From assembly GCF_050113715.1 (NCBI RefSeq), contig NZ_JBNJQR010000003.1, forward strand, positions 248,001 through 312,000: DNA of 64,000 bases, read 5' to 3'. The position numbers were made by a program, and so were the translations under genes. Position 1 is the stretch's first letter. Each line of letters opens with the position of its first letter. The notes under the pieces were generated by a model. It saw nothing but the letters and a program-made list of their open reading frames with translations, ran no database searches and was not told where the DNA came from. The DNA comes from Brevibacillus_H ginsengisoli (lineage in GTDB: Bacteria; Bacillota; Bacilli; Brevibacillales; Brevibacillaceae). Below, piece after piece: positions 49,856 through 58,500 of this stretch.

Positions 49856-51112
49856 TTGGAGGCTTTTACTATCGAAGGTGGGAAACCTCTCTCTGGTACA
49901 CTTCGGATCCAAGGTGCGAAAAATGCTGCCCTCCCGATTCTCGCCGCCGCTATTTTGGCAGAAGGGCAATTTCATATCTACGATGTGCCGCACTTAAAAG
50001 ACATAGAAGTCATGCTCAAGATTCTCTCTTTACTTGGAGCTAAAGTTCAGCACACGGATGGATGTGTTAGCTTAGATACCACTTCATTATCTGTCTCTCA
50101 TGTACCAGATGAATTGATGGGGCAGATGCGTTCCTCCATATTCTTGATGGGACCACTTCTCGCCCGCTTGGGAGAAGTAACCATATCCCGACCAGGTGGT
50201 TGTGATATTGGGGAGAGGCGGATTGATTTGCACCTGTCAGGCTTGGCGGCGTTGGGTGCCAAGAGTGAAGATTCAGAAGGATACATTACATTTCGCGCTC
50301 AAAAGCTGCGCGGTAGCACAATTTTTCTCTCGTTTCCAAGTGTGGGGGCAACAGAGAACATCATGATGGCCGCTGTTCTTGCCAAGGGGACGACTCGCAT
50401 ACACAATCCCGCCCGTGAGCCGGAAATTGTCGATTTGCAAAACTTCCTCAACGCGATGGGGGCAAGAATCCGCGGAGCGGGTACAGACACGATTGAGATT
50501 GATGGGGTTCCCAAGCTTCGCGGGGTCACTTATCGGATTATTCCGGATCGGATTGTAGCCGGTACCCATTTGCTAGCGGTCGGAATTGCGCAAGGTCACG
50601 TGGAGTTAGCGAATACACTTCCCAATCACCTCAATGCATTAATTGAAGTGGCGCGTACATGCGGTGTTGAAATCAAGACCCACCATGATATAATGGAAAT
50701 CAAAAGCACGTCACGCCCACGGGCAATTGATCGAATCATGACGTCACCGTATCCGGGATTTCCTACCGATCTTCAAGCGCAGATTATGGTATTTCTAGCA
50801 ATGGCTAGAGGTACGAGTGTGATCAAAGAGACGATTTTTGAAGGAAGATTCAAACACGTCAATGAATTAACGCGTATGGGTGCTTCGATCTATGTAGATT
50901 TGGGAACCGCCTTTATTCGTGGAGTTAGCAAGATGACGGGTGCAACGGTTGAAGCGACGGATTTGAGGGCTGGTGCCGCATTGGTGTTAGGAGGCCTGGC
51001 TTCCGAAGGGATCACGACGGTTGAACGAATCCATCATATTGACCGGGGGTACGAACGTTTAGAATGGCAACTTCAACAACTAGGCGCGTCTATTTCCCGG
51101 ATAACCACATAG
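49856..51112 (+). CDS. murA: UDP-N-acetylglucosamine 1-carboxyvinyltransferase
   Basis: A 418-residue enolpyruvyl transferase, the first committed step of peptidoglycan synthesis and the fosfomycin target. The active-site cysteine loop is present (RPGGCDIGERRIDLHLSG, near residue 118), so fosfomycin sensitivity is expected. GAKNAALPILAAAILAEG at the N-terminus and DLRAGAALVLGGLA near 371 are typical. Translation starts at TTG 49856, with GGAGGTG seven bases upstream and 15 bases after murB. Confidence 0.95.
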   Translation: MEAFTIEGGKPLSGTLRIQGAKNAALPILAAAILAEGQFHIYDVPHLKDIEVMLKILSLLGAKVQHTDGCVSLDTTSLSVSHVPDELMGQMRSSIFLMGPLLARLGEVTISRPGGCDIGERRIDLHLSGLAALGAKSEDSEGYITFRAQKLRGSTIFLSFPSVGATENIMMAAVLAKGTTRIHNPAREPEIVDLQNFLNAMGARIRGAGTDTIEIDGVPKLRGVTYRIIPDRIVAGTHLLAVGIAQGHVELANTLPNHLNALIEVARTCGVEIKTHHDIMEIKSTSRPRAIDRIMTSPYPGFPTDLQAQIMVFLAMARGTSVIKETIFEGRFKHVNELTRMGASIYVDLGTAFIRGVSKMTGATVEATDLRAGAALVLGGLASEGITTVERIHHIDRGYERLEWQLQQLGASISRITT

Positions 51113-51127
51113 GAAATGACAATAGAT

Positions 51128-51153
51128 GAAGAAGCGGCATATATCCATTATGC
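51128..51153 (+). promoter_or_regulatory. Hairpin between murA and divIB
   Basis: AAGCGGCATA and TATGCCGCTT form a 10-pair stem with a 6-7-base loop. The sequence after it (TCACTGTTTTC) is only weakly T-rich, so this could be an mRNA-processing or partial termination signal. Confidence 0.5.
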
Positions 51154-51207
51154 CGCTTTCACTGTTTTCAAGCAGAAGTGTCACATTGAACATTCGGAGG
51201 GGCGGAC

Positions 51208-52008
51208 ATGTCGGTTTATAATGAGCGCATCCCGCAAGTCAGGCAAATACCAGAACAACCCAAGAAAAAAGGAAGCCGCAGACTGCTCTACTTGCTCTTT
51301 TTCTTTTTTCTCATCATTTTGGCGGTATTGTTTGTGCGTTCACCTTACAGCAAAATAAGTGATATCCAGGTTTATGGCAATACGATCTATTCGTCGGATG
51401 AAATTATTCAGGCATCTGGACTTTCCAAAGGGATGCAGTTTTTCAATGTTTGGCAAAAAAGTGTACAAGCTAACACATCCGTGCTTCAAGGGGTAAAAGA
51501 AATCACCGTAACACGTGAGTTCCCTGGAGTTATTCAACTGCATGTCCAAGAATTCAATCGGGTGGCGCTTGTCGTTCAATCACCCATCAAGCAGTTTCCG
51601 TTACTTGAGAATGGTAAACTGTTGCAAGAAAAAAACTACAGCGGGAAGCTTATTGACAGACCTATCATACGGAACTGGAATTCTCCTGATCTGCTGGATC
51701 AATTGGGTAAGCAACTAGCCTTGATTCCCCAATCCATTCTCTCCCAGATATCCGATATCGTACTGACGCAGACGGCTTATGACAAGCAGCGGATTACGTT
51801 ATACATGAAAGATGGAAACCAGGTACAAAGCGTCATTTATCTGCTAGCGAAAAAAATTATTTGGTATCCGTCTGTGGTAAAAGAAATTCCGCAGGGCGAA
51901 AAGGGCATTATTTATATGTTGGAAAGCACTTGGTATAGTAAATACGGCAGCACCCAAACTCCTGCGCAGGAAGGAACGGGTGAGGAGAAGGGGTCCTCCA
52001 ATCTATGA
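51208..52008 (+). CDS. divIB: Cell division protein DivIB (FtsQ)
   Basis: A 266-residue bitopic divisome protein. A basic cytoplasmic tail (QPKKKGSRR) is followed by a membrane helix (residues 26-45) and an extracellular POTRA domain (ISDIQVYGNTIYSSDEIIQA, GLSKGMQFFN). A beta domain and an unstructured Glu/Gly-rich tail follow. It stabilises FtsL-DivIC at the septum. GGAGGGG lies upstream of ATG 51208. The stop overlaps the next gene's start (ATGA). Confidence 0.92.
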   Translation: MSVYNERIPQVRQIPEQPKKKGSRRLLYLLFFFFLIILAVLFVRSPYSKISDIQVYGNTIYSSDEIIQASGLSKGMQFFNVWQKSVQANTSVLQGVKEITVTREFPGVIQLHVQEFNRVALVVQSPIKQFPLLENGKLLQEKNYSGKLIDRPIIRNWNSPDLLDQLGKQLALIPQSILSQISDIVLTQTAYDKQRITLYMKDGNQVQSVIYLLAKKIIWYPSVVKEIPQGEKGIIYMLESTWYSKYGSTQTPAQEGTGEEKGSSNL

Positions 52009-52718
52009 AAGTACGCAAGTTTCACCTATATCTGTCGCTAGTTACAATCGCGACTGGATTTCTTGTGGCTAATTCGATTGAATCTACGAAGCTGCGGACT
52101 AAGGAAAGACAAAGTGACCAACAATGGCAGCAAGAAACCCAAATTAACGAGCGAATTCTGGCAGAGAAGGAACAGAACAACAAATTGGAAGTCGAATTGC
52201 TTGCGTTACAGAAGCAAGTAGGTACAGTCGAGGAAACGATGGCGAAGCAACAGTCAGCGGCTGCGGGTGTATTGAAAGAACTGGAAGCAGCGCGCATGCT
52301 AGCGGGAGTTGTTCAGGTAGAGGGACCTGGTTTAGTGGTGACCCTGCAGGACAATCCCAACGCAGCCAATTCAGGTGATGTTACCAAGTATATTGTTCAT
52401 GAGGGGGATATCCGCCGCGTGGTCAATGAATTGTTTGCGGCAGGAGCGGAAGGGATTAGCATCAATAATCAGCGGCTGGTCAGCAATTCAGCTATTCGCT
52501 GTGTAGGCCCGACCGTCATCGTCAATGGTGTCAAGTCAGCGGCTCCGTTCGTGATCACAGCAATTGGGGATCCCATTACTATGGAAAATGCTTTGAAATT
52601 GCCGGGGGGAGTCATGAACCTTCTCGAGGGCTATGTACAAATTGATTTAGTGAAAAAGGAAATGGTCCAGCTGCCAGCATATGTCGGTGACACTAAAAAT
52701 ATCGGAAGCTCTTCATAA
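52005..52718 (+). CDS. ylxW: DUF881 membrane protein (YlxW-like)
   Basis: A 237-residue protein: one N-terminal membrane helix (residues 7-25), a coiled coil (about 33-95, KEQNNKLEVELLALQKQVGT) and a DUF881 domain (about 100-225, GPGLVVTLQDNP, HEGDIRRVVNELFAAGAEGI, SAIRCVGPTVIVNG). The function is unknown. The family is encoded next to sbp and ftsA in spore formers and is linked by position to division. It overlaps divIB by four bases, so it is translationally coupled. Confidence 0.85.
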   Translation: MKVRKFHLYLSLVTIATGFLVANSIESTKLRTKERQSDQQWQQETQINERILAEKEQNNKLEVELLALQKQVGTVEETMAKQQSAAAGVLKELEAARMLAGVVQVEGPGLVVTLQDNPNAANSGDVTKYIVHEGDIRRVVNELFAAGAEGISINNQRLVSNSAIRCVGPTVIVNGVKSAAPFVITAIGDPITMENALKLPGGVMNLLEGYVQIDLVKKEMVQLPAYVGDTKNIGSSS

Positions 52719-52736
52719 GGGATAGGGATGGTTTTT

Positions 52737-53480
52737 ATGTTAACACAAAACCGCAAAATTACATTTATTCTCACAACTATTAGTGCTATTATAGGTCTTA
52801 TGTTAGCTACTCAATTGCAGAGCAAGCATGACCCAAAGGTGTCTGAATCACGCAGTATAACTGAACTTCGAACCTCTCTCCAAAAAGAGTTGGAAAAGCA
52901 CAAAAGCCTGCTCGTCGATATGTCCAAAAACGAGCAGCTTCTCTATGAATACGAAACTTCTTTAAATGCCGGAGACTCTGTCAGCGTCATGAAGGATCAA
53001 TTGGAAAAGGCCAAGAGACTGGCTGGTCTGGTTTCTTCTTCAGGAGAGGGAATCGATGTTCGGATTGTCGATGCCCCTGTTCCTACTTCCCCATTGCCGA
53101 CTGAAAATGGACAAGCTCCCTACCCGTCTACTATGGTGGTGGACGAAGACCTGCGCTGGCTGGTGAACGAACTGTTTGCCAATGGCTCCACAGCGGTCTC
53201 CATTAATGGACAACGACTGATTTCCACCAGTTCCATTCGTAATGTCGGACAAGAAATACAAGTGGATACGAAGCCGATTAGGCCTCCCTATGAAATAAAA
53301 GCGTTGGGGGTACCGGATAACTTGCTTACTGGACTGAAACTAGCAGGAGTAGAGGATAACTTCCAGCTTGCCAATAAACTCGTGATTATGGAAAAGCGAA
53401 CGCATATGACGATTTCCGCGTATGAAGGAAACAGAGTCATACAGTATATGAAACCAGTTAAAGCAAAAGGAGACTCTTAA
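52737..53480 (+). CDS. ylxX: DUF881 membrane protein (YlxX-like), paralogue of the preceding gene
   Basis: A 247-residue protein with the same architecture as its neighbour: an N-terminal helix (residues 7-24), a coiled coil (about 35-80) and a DUF881 domain (EDLRWLVNELFANGSTAVSI, STSSIRNVGQEIQVD). The two arose by tandem duplication. I choose ATG 52737 because a TAGGGATGG site stands before it; ATG 52728 overlaps that site. Symbols ylxW and ylxX are assigned by order only and could be exchanged. Confidence 0.8.
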   Translation: MLTQNRKITFILTTISAIIGLMLATQLQSKHDPKVSESRSITELRTSLQKELEKHKSLLVDMSKNEQLLYEYETSLNAGDSVSVMKDQLEKAKRLAGLVSSSGEGIDVRIVDAPVPTSPLPTENGQAPYPSTMVVDEDLRWLVNELFANGSTAVSINGQRLISTSSIRNVGQEIQVDTKPIRPPYEIKALGVPDNLLTGLKLAGVEDNFQLANKLVIMEKRTHMTISAYEGNRVIQYMKPVKAKGDS

Positions 53481-53483
53481 ATC

Positions 53484-53831
53484 ATGTGGTTGCCGATCCT
53501 TGGACTCATTGTTGGCCTGTCTGCGGGATTTTTACTTGACCTGCGTATCCCGCTCGAGTATAGCAATTATCTGTCGATTGCCCTGTTAGCCGGGTTGGAT
53601 ACGATTTTTGGAGGAATTCGTTCGTATCTGGAAAAAATGTTTAATGTACGAATTTTTATGTCTGGTTTTTTCTTTAACACTTTGCTTGCCGCAGGACTTG
53701 CATTTATCGGAGGATACTTAGGCATTGACCTCTATTTAGCGGCGATTGTGGCTTTTGGAGTGCGTCTTTTTAATAATTTAGCAGTCATACGTAGGATTAT
53801 TTTATCAAATTGGTTGAGTAAAAGCGAATGA
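53484..53831 (+). CDS. sbp: Small basic protein Sbp (DUF1290)
   Basis: A 115-residue membrane protein with three to four hydrophobic segments (WLPILGLIVGLSAGFLLDLR; FFFNTLLAAGLAFIGGYLG; LAAIVAFGVRLFNNLAVIRR). It matches Sbp/DUF1290, found immediately before ftsA in Bacillales. Function unknown. It begins three bases after the preceding stop. Confidence 0.9.
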   Translation: MWLPILGLIVGLSAGFLLDLRIPLEYSNYLSIALLAGLDTIFGGIRSYLEKMFNVRIFMSGFFFNTLLAAGLAFIGGYLGIDLYLAAIVAFGVRLFNNLAVIRRIILSNWLSKSE

Positions 53832-53887
53832 GTACCATGACTAAAGTAACATAATTAAAGATTTTATTAAAATTTCATGCTTGAAAA

Positions 53888-53916
53888 AAAGGGAATGATT
53901 GTCCAGTGTGGAATAG
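53888..53916 (+). promoter_or_regulatory. Candidate SigH promoter upstream of ftsA-ftsZ
   Basis: A -35-like AAAGGGAAT (53888-53896), an 11-base spacer and a -10-like GTGGAATAG (53908-53916). The SigH consensus as I recall it is RnAGGAwWW, 11-12 bases, RnnGAATww. One mismatch in the -35 and one or two weak positions in the -10. In B. subtilis a SigH promoter at this place raises FtsA/FtsZ for polar septation. Confidence 0.65.
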
Positions 53917-53970
53917 ATTATGCAGATGTGTTCGCTATTGTTATGTCATAAGTAGGGAGGTGTCACAGGT

Positions 53971-55224
53971 TTGGTAAATAACCATAATGAACTCATTGTC
54001 AGCTTAGATATCGGTTCGTCCAAAGTCCGTGTAATTATAGGAGAAATAAACGGCGGAACGATTAACATCATTGGGGTGGGACAAGCCCACTCTGAGGGGA
54101 TCAAAAAAGGAGCTATCGTCGATATAGACCAAACCGTGCATGCCATCCGGGAAGCAGTTGATCATGCTGAACGCATGGTAGACGTGACCATTGAAGATCT
54201 ATATGTAGGGGTTAGTGGAAATCACATTGAACTGTATGAAACTCAAGGGGTAGTCGCCGTATCGAGCGAAGACCGTGAGATTAGAGAAGAGGATATACGT
54301 CGCGTCATTCAAGCAGCTAAGGTTGTTGCCTTTCCTCCAGACCGAGAAATTATCGAAGTGGTTCCCAAGGAGTTTGTCGTTGACGGGCTTCGAAGCATCA
54401 AGGACCCGCGCGGTATGATTGGGGTACGACTGGAGATGGAAGGAACGATTGTGACAGGGTCCAAAACAGTCATACATAATATCGTTCGTTGTGTCGAAAA
54501 AGCCAACTTAAACATTGCGGGTATCTTTTTGCAGCCTCTTGCCGCGAGTCGTGTCGCCTTGACTAAAGACGACAGGAATCTGGGTGTCGTTCTTGTCGAT
54601 ATCGGCGCGGGCTCTTCCTCGCTAGCCGTCTTCCAGCAAGGTCATATTGTGGCCACTTCCGTCATTGGAATTGGCGGTGATCACATCACCAATGATATTG
54701 CCTTGGGACTTCGCACACATAATGATGTAGCAGAAAAGGCAAAAATCAAGCATGGTTGCGCGCTGATCGATGAAGCGTCCGAAGATGAGAAGTTCAAAGT
54801 GAGCCGGATTGGCAGCGATGTCGAAAAACAGTTTACACAAGTTGATTTGGCCAACATTATTGAACCGCGTGCCGCCGAGATCTTCAATCTGATTGAAGAT
54901 GAAGTGTATCGCTTGGGGTACCAAGATGATATCGCTGGTGGCTATATCCTCACCGGTGGGTCTGTCACAATGCCGGGAATGATTGAATTAGCGAAAGAAG
55001 AGTTTAATACACCTGTGCGTATCGCGATTCCGGACTATATCGGTGTACGTGATCCGCAATACACGACAGGAGTAGGTCTGATACAGTATGCTGCTGCTCA
55101 TACCGAACGGAAAGCAGAACGTATCCCTACCAATACTCGTCCGGTCCAGAAATCTTCAGTAAGTAAACAGAAGGATTCGGGAATTATGGAAAAAGTAAAA
55201 AATTGGTTTAGTGAATTTATTTAA
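53971..55224 (+). CDS. ftsA: Cell division protein FtsA
   Basis: A 417-residue actin-fold ATPase that anchors the FtsZ ring to the membrane. The phosphate-1 motif IVSLDIGSSKVRVIIGE is at the N-terminus. The 1C domain follows, with VVLVDIGAGSSSLAVFQQG (phosphate 2) near residue 208 and YILTGGSVTMPGMIELA (adenosine motif) near 326. The C-terminal amphipathic membrane-targeting helix, EKVKNWFSEFI, is intact. It starts at TTG 53971 with GGGAGGTG eight bases before. Confidence 0.95.
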   Translation: MVNNHNELIVSLDIGSSKVRVIIGEINGGTINIIGVGQAHSEGIKKGAIVDIDQTVHAIREAVDHAERMVDVTIEDLYVGVSGNHIELYETQGVVAVSSEDREIREEDIRRVIQAAKVVAFPPDREIIEVVPKEFVVDGLRSIKDPRGMIGVRLEMEGTIVTGSKTVIHNIVRCVEKANLNIAGIFLQPLAASRVALTKDDRNLGVVLVDIGAGSSSLAVFQQGHIVATSVIGIGGDHITNDIALGLRTHNDVAEKAKIKHGCALIDEASEDEKFKVSRIGSDVEKQFTQVDLANIIEPRAAEIFNLIEDEVYRLGYQDDIAGGYILTGGSVTMPGMIELAKEEFNTPVRIAIPDYIGVRDPQYTTGVGLIQYAAAHTERKAERIPTNTRPVQKSSVSKQKDSGIMEKVKNWFSEFI

Positions 55225-55270
55225 TGACATGCTAATCGCTTCTCAAACAGGCAGATTTGTGGCGGTCTGC

Positions 55271-55325
55271 AAAGCTTCCGGCACAAAAAGTAAACATACT
55301 CCAAGACCTTGCTAAGGGAAGCTTT
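55271..55325 (+). repeat. Inverted repeat in the ftsA-ftsZ spacer
   Basis: AAAGCTTCC (55271-55279) and GGAAGCTTT (55317-55325) can pair across a 37-base loop, shortly before the ftsZ ribosome binding site. Function unknown. Confidence 0.35.
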
Positions 55326-55356
55326 TCGTACGAACCAGTGAGGAGGAACCTTCGAA

Positions 55357-56496
55357 ATGTTGGAATTTGACCTAGATTTGGAACAATTCGCGCAAATAAA
55401 GGTAATTGGTTGCGGTGGTGGCGGTAGTAACGCGGTGAACCGCATGATCGCTGGTGGTGTTAAAGGTGTAGAATTCATCACTGTCAATACAGATGCCCAA
55501 GCGCTCCAATTATCCCAAGCGGATATTAAACTGCAAATTGGTGAAAAATTGACGCGTGGCTTAGGCGCAGGCGCTAATCCAGAAGTGGGAAAAAAAGCAG
55601 CTGAAGAAAGCCGCGAATTGGTTGAGAACGCTTTGCGCGGTTCAGACATGGTCTTTGTTACTGCGGGAATGGGTGGAGGTACCGGAACGGGTGCTGCTCC
55701 AGTGATTGCGGAGATCGCCAAAGAACTCGGCGCTTTAACGGTTGGGGTTGTCACACGTCCGTTCTCTTTTGAAGGACGTAAACGTTCCTTGCAAGCTGAC
55801 GCGGGCATTGCTGCTTTAAAAGAAAAAGTAGATACACTGATCGTGATTCCAAACGATCGTCTGTTGGAGATCGTTGATAAGAATACACCAATGTTGGAGG
55901 CGTTCCGTGAAGTAGATAACGTTCTTCGTCAAGGTGTTCAAGGGATCTCTGATTTGATTGCCACTCCTGGTTTGATCAATTTGGACTTTGCAGACGTAAA
56001 AACAGTCATGTTCGAGCGTGGCTCTGCTTTGATGGGAATCGGAATTGGCAGTGGCGAAAACCGCGCTGCTGAAGCGGCTCGCCGCGCGATTTCGTCTCCG
56101 TTATTGGAAACCACGATTGATGGAGCACGCGGTGTGATCATGAACATTACGGGTGGCTCTAATCTTAGTCTTTACGAAGTGAACGAAGCAGCAGATATCG
56201 TATCCTCAGCAGCTGACATCGATGTGAACATGATCTTCGGTGCGGTGATTAACGAAGAGTTGAAGAACGAAATTGTTGTAACCGTTATTGCTACCGGATT
56301 CGATCAAAACCAACAAGCGGCACAAGCTCACCGTCAGCAGCCGCAAGCTTCTTCCAACCGACCAGCGCAAACGGCTTCTGCGCAAGCTCCTTCACGCTCA
56401 CGTGAAGAAGACAACGAGAAGATTCTCTCGATGAACAGCCTGGACAACCTGGATATCCCAGCATTCCTGAGAAATCGTCGTCGTAATAAGAAATAA
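55357..56496 (+). CDS. ftsZ: Cell division protein FtsZ
   Basis: A 379-residue tubulin-like GTPase that forms the division ring. KVIGCGGGGSNAVNRMI (near residue 14), the tubulin signature GGGTGTGAAPVIAE (near 105), the T7 loop NLDFADVKTVM (near 208), a variable Gln/Ala/Ser-rich linker (about 317-355) and the conserved C-terminal peptide NLDIPAFLRNR with a basic end are all present. GAGGAGG lies before ATG 55357. A strong terminator follows. Confidence 0.97.
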   Translation: MLEFDLDLEQFAQIKVIGCGGGGSNAVNRMIAGGVKGVEFITVNTDAQALQLSQADIKLQIGEKLTRGLGAGANPEVGKKAAEESRELVENALRGSDMVFVTAGMGGGTGTGAAPVIAEIAKELGALTVGVVTRPFSFEGRKRSLQADAGIAALKEKVDTLIVIPNDRLLEIVDKNTPMLEAFREVDNVLRQGVQGISDLIATPGLINLDFADVKTVMFERGSALMGIGIGSGENRAAEAARRAISSPLLETTIDGARGVIMNITGGSNLSLYEVNEAADIVSSAADIDVNMIFGAVINEELKNEIVVTVIATGFDQNQQAAQAHRQQPQASSNRPAQTASAQAPSRSREEDNEKILSMNSLDNLDIPAFLRNRRRNKK

Positions 56497-56520
56497 GTAT
56501 AAAATTAATACTTCTACGTT

Positions 56521-56559
56521 AAAAAGACTGCTGACGTTTATCGTTAGCAGTCTTTTTTT
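56521..56559 (+). terminator. Terminator after ftsZ
   Basis: AAAAAGACTGCTGACG pairs with CGTTAGCAGTCTTTTTTT (one wobble) around a 5-base loop. It separates the dcw operon from spoIIGA. Confidence 0.93.
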
Positions 56560-56598
56560 ATTCTAAATCGCGAATTCATTGCCAAAATACAAGCGAAA

Positions 56599-56683
56599 TG
56601 ACGAATCAGGAAAAATTAAAAATTAAAATAAACAAAATAACTGTCAAGATCTGACAGACTTTGAATAAACATTGAGATATACT
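56599..56683 (+). promoter_or_regulatory. Spo0A-type spoIIG promoter with 21-base spacer
   Basis: A -10 TATACT (56678-56683) lies 21 bases after a -35 CTGACA (56651-56656). This is far longer than normal but like the 22-base spacer of the B. subtilis spoIIG promoter. A good Spo0A box TGACGAA sits at 56599-56605 (about -90). Two weaker boxes, TGTCAAG (56642) and TGACAGA (56652), sit ten bases apart over the -35. Confidence 0.72.
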
Positions 56684-56710
56684 GTTTTTGCCGACGGGGG
56701 TGAAAACGGT

Positions 56711-57667
56711 ATGGTGGTTTATCTCGATATCATTCTACTCCTGAATTTCGCAATTGATACCTTATTGTTGTGGTTTACGGCCTTCTTTCGAAAAGAACGA
56801 GTGATTTGGTGGAGGATGCTCTTGTCTTCAGCCCTTGGTTCCACCTATATCGCCTTCTTCTTTTTCCCTTCGTTTGCCGGCATGTATCAGTGGGCCGTCA
56901 AGCTGTTGTTTTCAATCGTCATGCTGCTGATCGCTTTTGGCTACTCCAGAATCTTCAGACTCATTCAGAACTTATGCATTTTTTACTTTGTCGCATTTGT
57001 TTTTGGTGGTGGTGTTTTTGGACTAGAGTATTTGATGTCGTCCCAAAGTGAAGTGGTAAATGGAATTCTACATACCCACAATGACAGCTTCGGGGTGGGG
57101 ACGAAGCCAACCTTCTGGGTTGTATTGACGGGGTTTATCCTCATTTTTTTTCTGAGCAAAAGGAGTTATCAAGCCATTCAGGAACCGCGCCGAGTGGAAG
57201 CGTTTCTCGTTGACGTCAGGATTACCATTGCGGGTCAAAGCATTATCTGTCGTGGTCTGGTGGATACCGGAAATCAGCTTCATGAGCCAATCACACGAAT
57301 TCCCGTCATGATGGTCGAGTCACAGCTCCTCACTCATATTCTACCGACTGCGCTCGTAACACATGTGGCGAGTAATGTCAGCAATTTGGACGGGTTAGAC
57401 GAATTGCTCGCGGCAATGCCAGAGGAATGGCATACGCGGATTCGCTTAATTCCCTATCGGAGTGTTTCGAGGGGGATGGATTTCATGGTCGCAACGAAGC
57501 CGGATTTGGTTGTGATAACGTCAAACGGCAAGCGCTATGAAACGAATCGTGTCCTGATTGGTCTAAATCCCATACCGCTAGCAAGTGACAGCAAGTATCA
57601 AGCAATCGTTCATCCTGCCTTACTTCAAGAAAAAGAAGAATCCATTACGAGAGAACAGGAGGGTTAG
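56711..57667 (+). CDS. spoIIGA: Sporulation sigma-E factor-processing peptidase SpoIIGA
   Basis: A 318-residue membrane aspartic protease that cleaves the pro-sequence of SigE, the product of the next gene. Five membrane helices fill the N-terminal half (LDIILLLNFAIDTLLLWFTA first). The cytoplasmic C-terminal domain carries the catalytic motif RGLVDTGNQLHEPI (Asp near residue 184). The start is ATG 56711 behind GGGGGTG. The 1-base gap to sigE is typical. Confidence 0.93.
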   Translation: MVVYLDIILLLNFAIDTLLLWFTAFFRKERVIWWRMLLSSALGSTYIAFFFFPSFAGMYQWAVKLLFSIVMLLIAFGYSRIFRLIQNLCIFYFVAFVFGGGVFGLEYLMSSQSEVVNGILHTHNDSFGVGTKPTFWVVLTGFILIFFLSKRSYQAIQEPRRVEAFLVDVRITIAGQSIICRGLVDTGNQLHEPITRIPVMMVESQLLTHILPTALVTHVASNVSNLDGLDELLAAMPEEWHTRIRLIPYRSVSRGMDFMVATKPDLVVITSNGKRYETNRVLIGLNPIPLASDSKYQAIVHPALLQEKEESITREQEG

Positions 57668-57668
57668 C

Positions 57669-58391
57669 ATGTTCGTAAAAATTCGTCTACATGCCCAATT
57701 GCTCTGGTATCGATTGTTGCTTTCCATTGGTGCCAAAGCAGAAGAAATCTACTACATCGGTGGTAGTGAGGCGCTCCCGCCACCGTTGACACGCGAAGAA
57801 GAAGAGATCCTGCTTGCTCGCCTTCCTTCCGGTGATGGAGCCGTTCGAAGCATGCTCATTGAGCGGAATTTGCGCTTGGTTGTTTACATTGCCCGCAAGT
57901 TCGAAAACACAGGAATCAACATTGAGGACCTGGTCAGTATTGGAGCGATTGGCTTGATTAAGGCTGTCAACACCTTCGATCCAGATAAGAACATCAAGTT
58001 GGCCACGTACGCGTCCCGCTGTATTGAAAATGAGATTTTGATGTATCTGCGGCGCAATAACAAAATACGTTCTGAAGTTTCGTTTGATGAGCCATTGAAT
58101 ATTGATTGGGATGGAAATGAGCTTCTCCTCTCCGATGTATTGGGGACTGAGAACGATACGATTTATAAAAATATTGAGGATCAGGTAGACCGAAAGCTGC
58201 TGCACAAAGCGTTGGATAAACTCACCGACCGCGAGCGGACGATCATGGAGCTGCGCTTTGGCTTGGCGGGCGACGAAGAGAAGACACAGAAGGATGTAGC
58301 CGACCTTTTGGGAATTTCCCAATCTTATATTTCTCGCCTAGAAAAGCGAATTATAAAACGCTTGCGCAAAGAATTTAACAAAATGGTGTAA
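57669..58391 (+). CDS. sigE: RNA polymerase sigma-E factor (early mother cell), pro-form
   Basis: A 240-residue sigma-70 factor of sporulation. The amphipathic pro-sequence occupies residues 1-27 (MFVKIRLHAQLLWYRLLL...), and the mature part should begin at Tyr28 (YYIGGSEALPPPL), as in B. subtilis. Region 2 includes NLRLVVYIARKFENTGINIE and the core-binding/-10 helix SIGAIGLIKAVNTFDPDKN. Region 4 has LTDRERTIMELRFGLAGDEE and the HTH QKDVADLLGISQSYISRLEK. It starts at ATG 57669, one base after spoIIGA; longer starts would sit inside that gene. Confidence 0.96.
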   Translation: MFVKIRLHAQLLWYRLLLSIGAKAEEIYYIGGSEALPPPLTREEEEILLARLPSGDGAVRSMLIERNLRLVVYIARKFENTGINIEDLVSIGAIGLIKAVNTFDPDKNIKLATYASRCIENEILMYLRRNNKIRSEVSFDEPLNIDWDGNELLLSDVLGTENDTIYKNIEDQVDRKLLHKALDKLTDRERTIMELRFGLAGDEEKTQKDVADLLGISQSYISRLEKRIIKRLRKEFNKMV

Positions 58392-58392
58392 C

Positions 58393-58421
58393 GCATATTT
58401 TCCCAATCCAAGGAGATACTG
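58393..58421 (+). promoter_or_regulatory. Candidate forespore (SigF/SigG-type) promoter for sigG
   Basis: A -35 GCATA (58393-58397), a 14-base spacer and a -10 GGAGATACTG (58412-58421). The latter fits the SigF-type consensus GGnRAnAnTw at nine of ten positions. It begins two bases after the sigE stop, where sigG has its own forespore promoter in B. subtilis. Confidence 0.55.
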
Positions 58422-58500
58422 TTCCTAAACCGTACCAGAAAGTGGTTGTCCTCTAGACATCCGGGATAGGAACTTTCTTCGCTTTGAGGAGGGAACAAGC

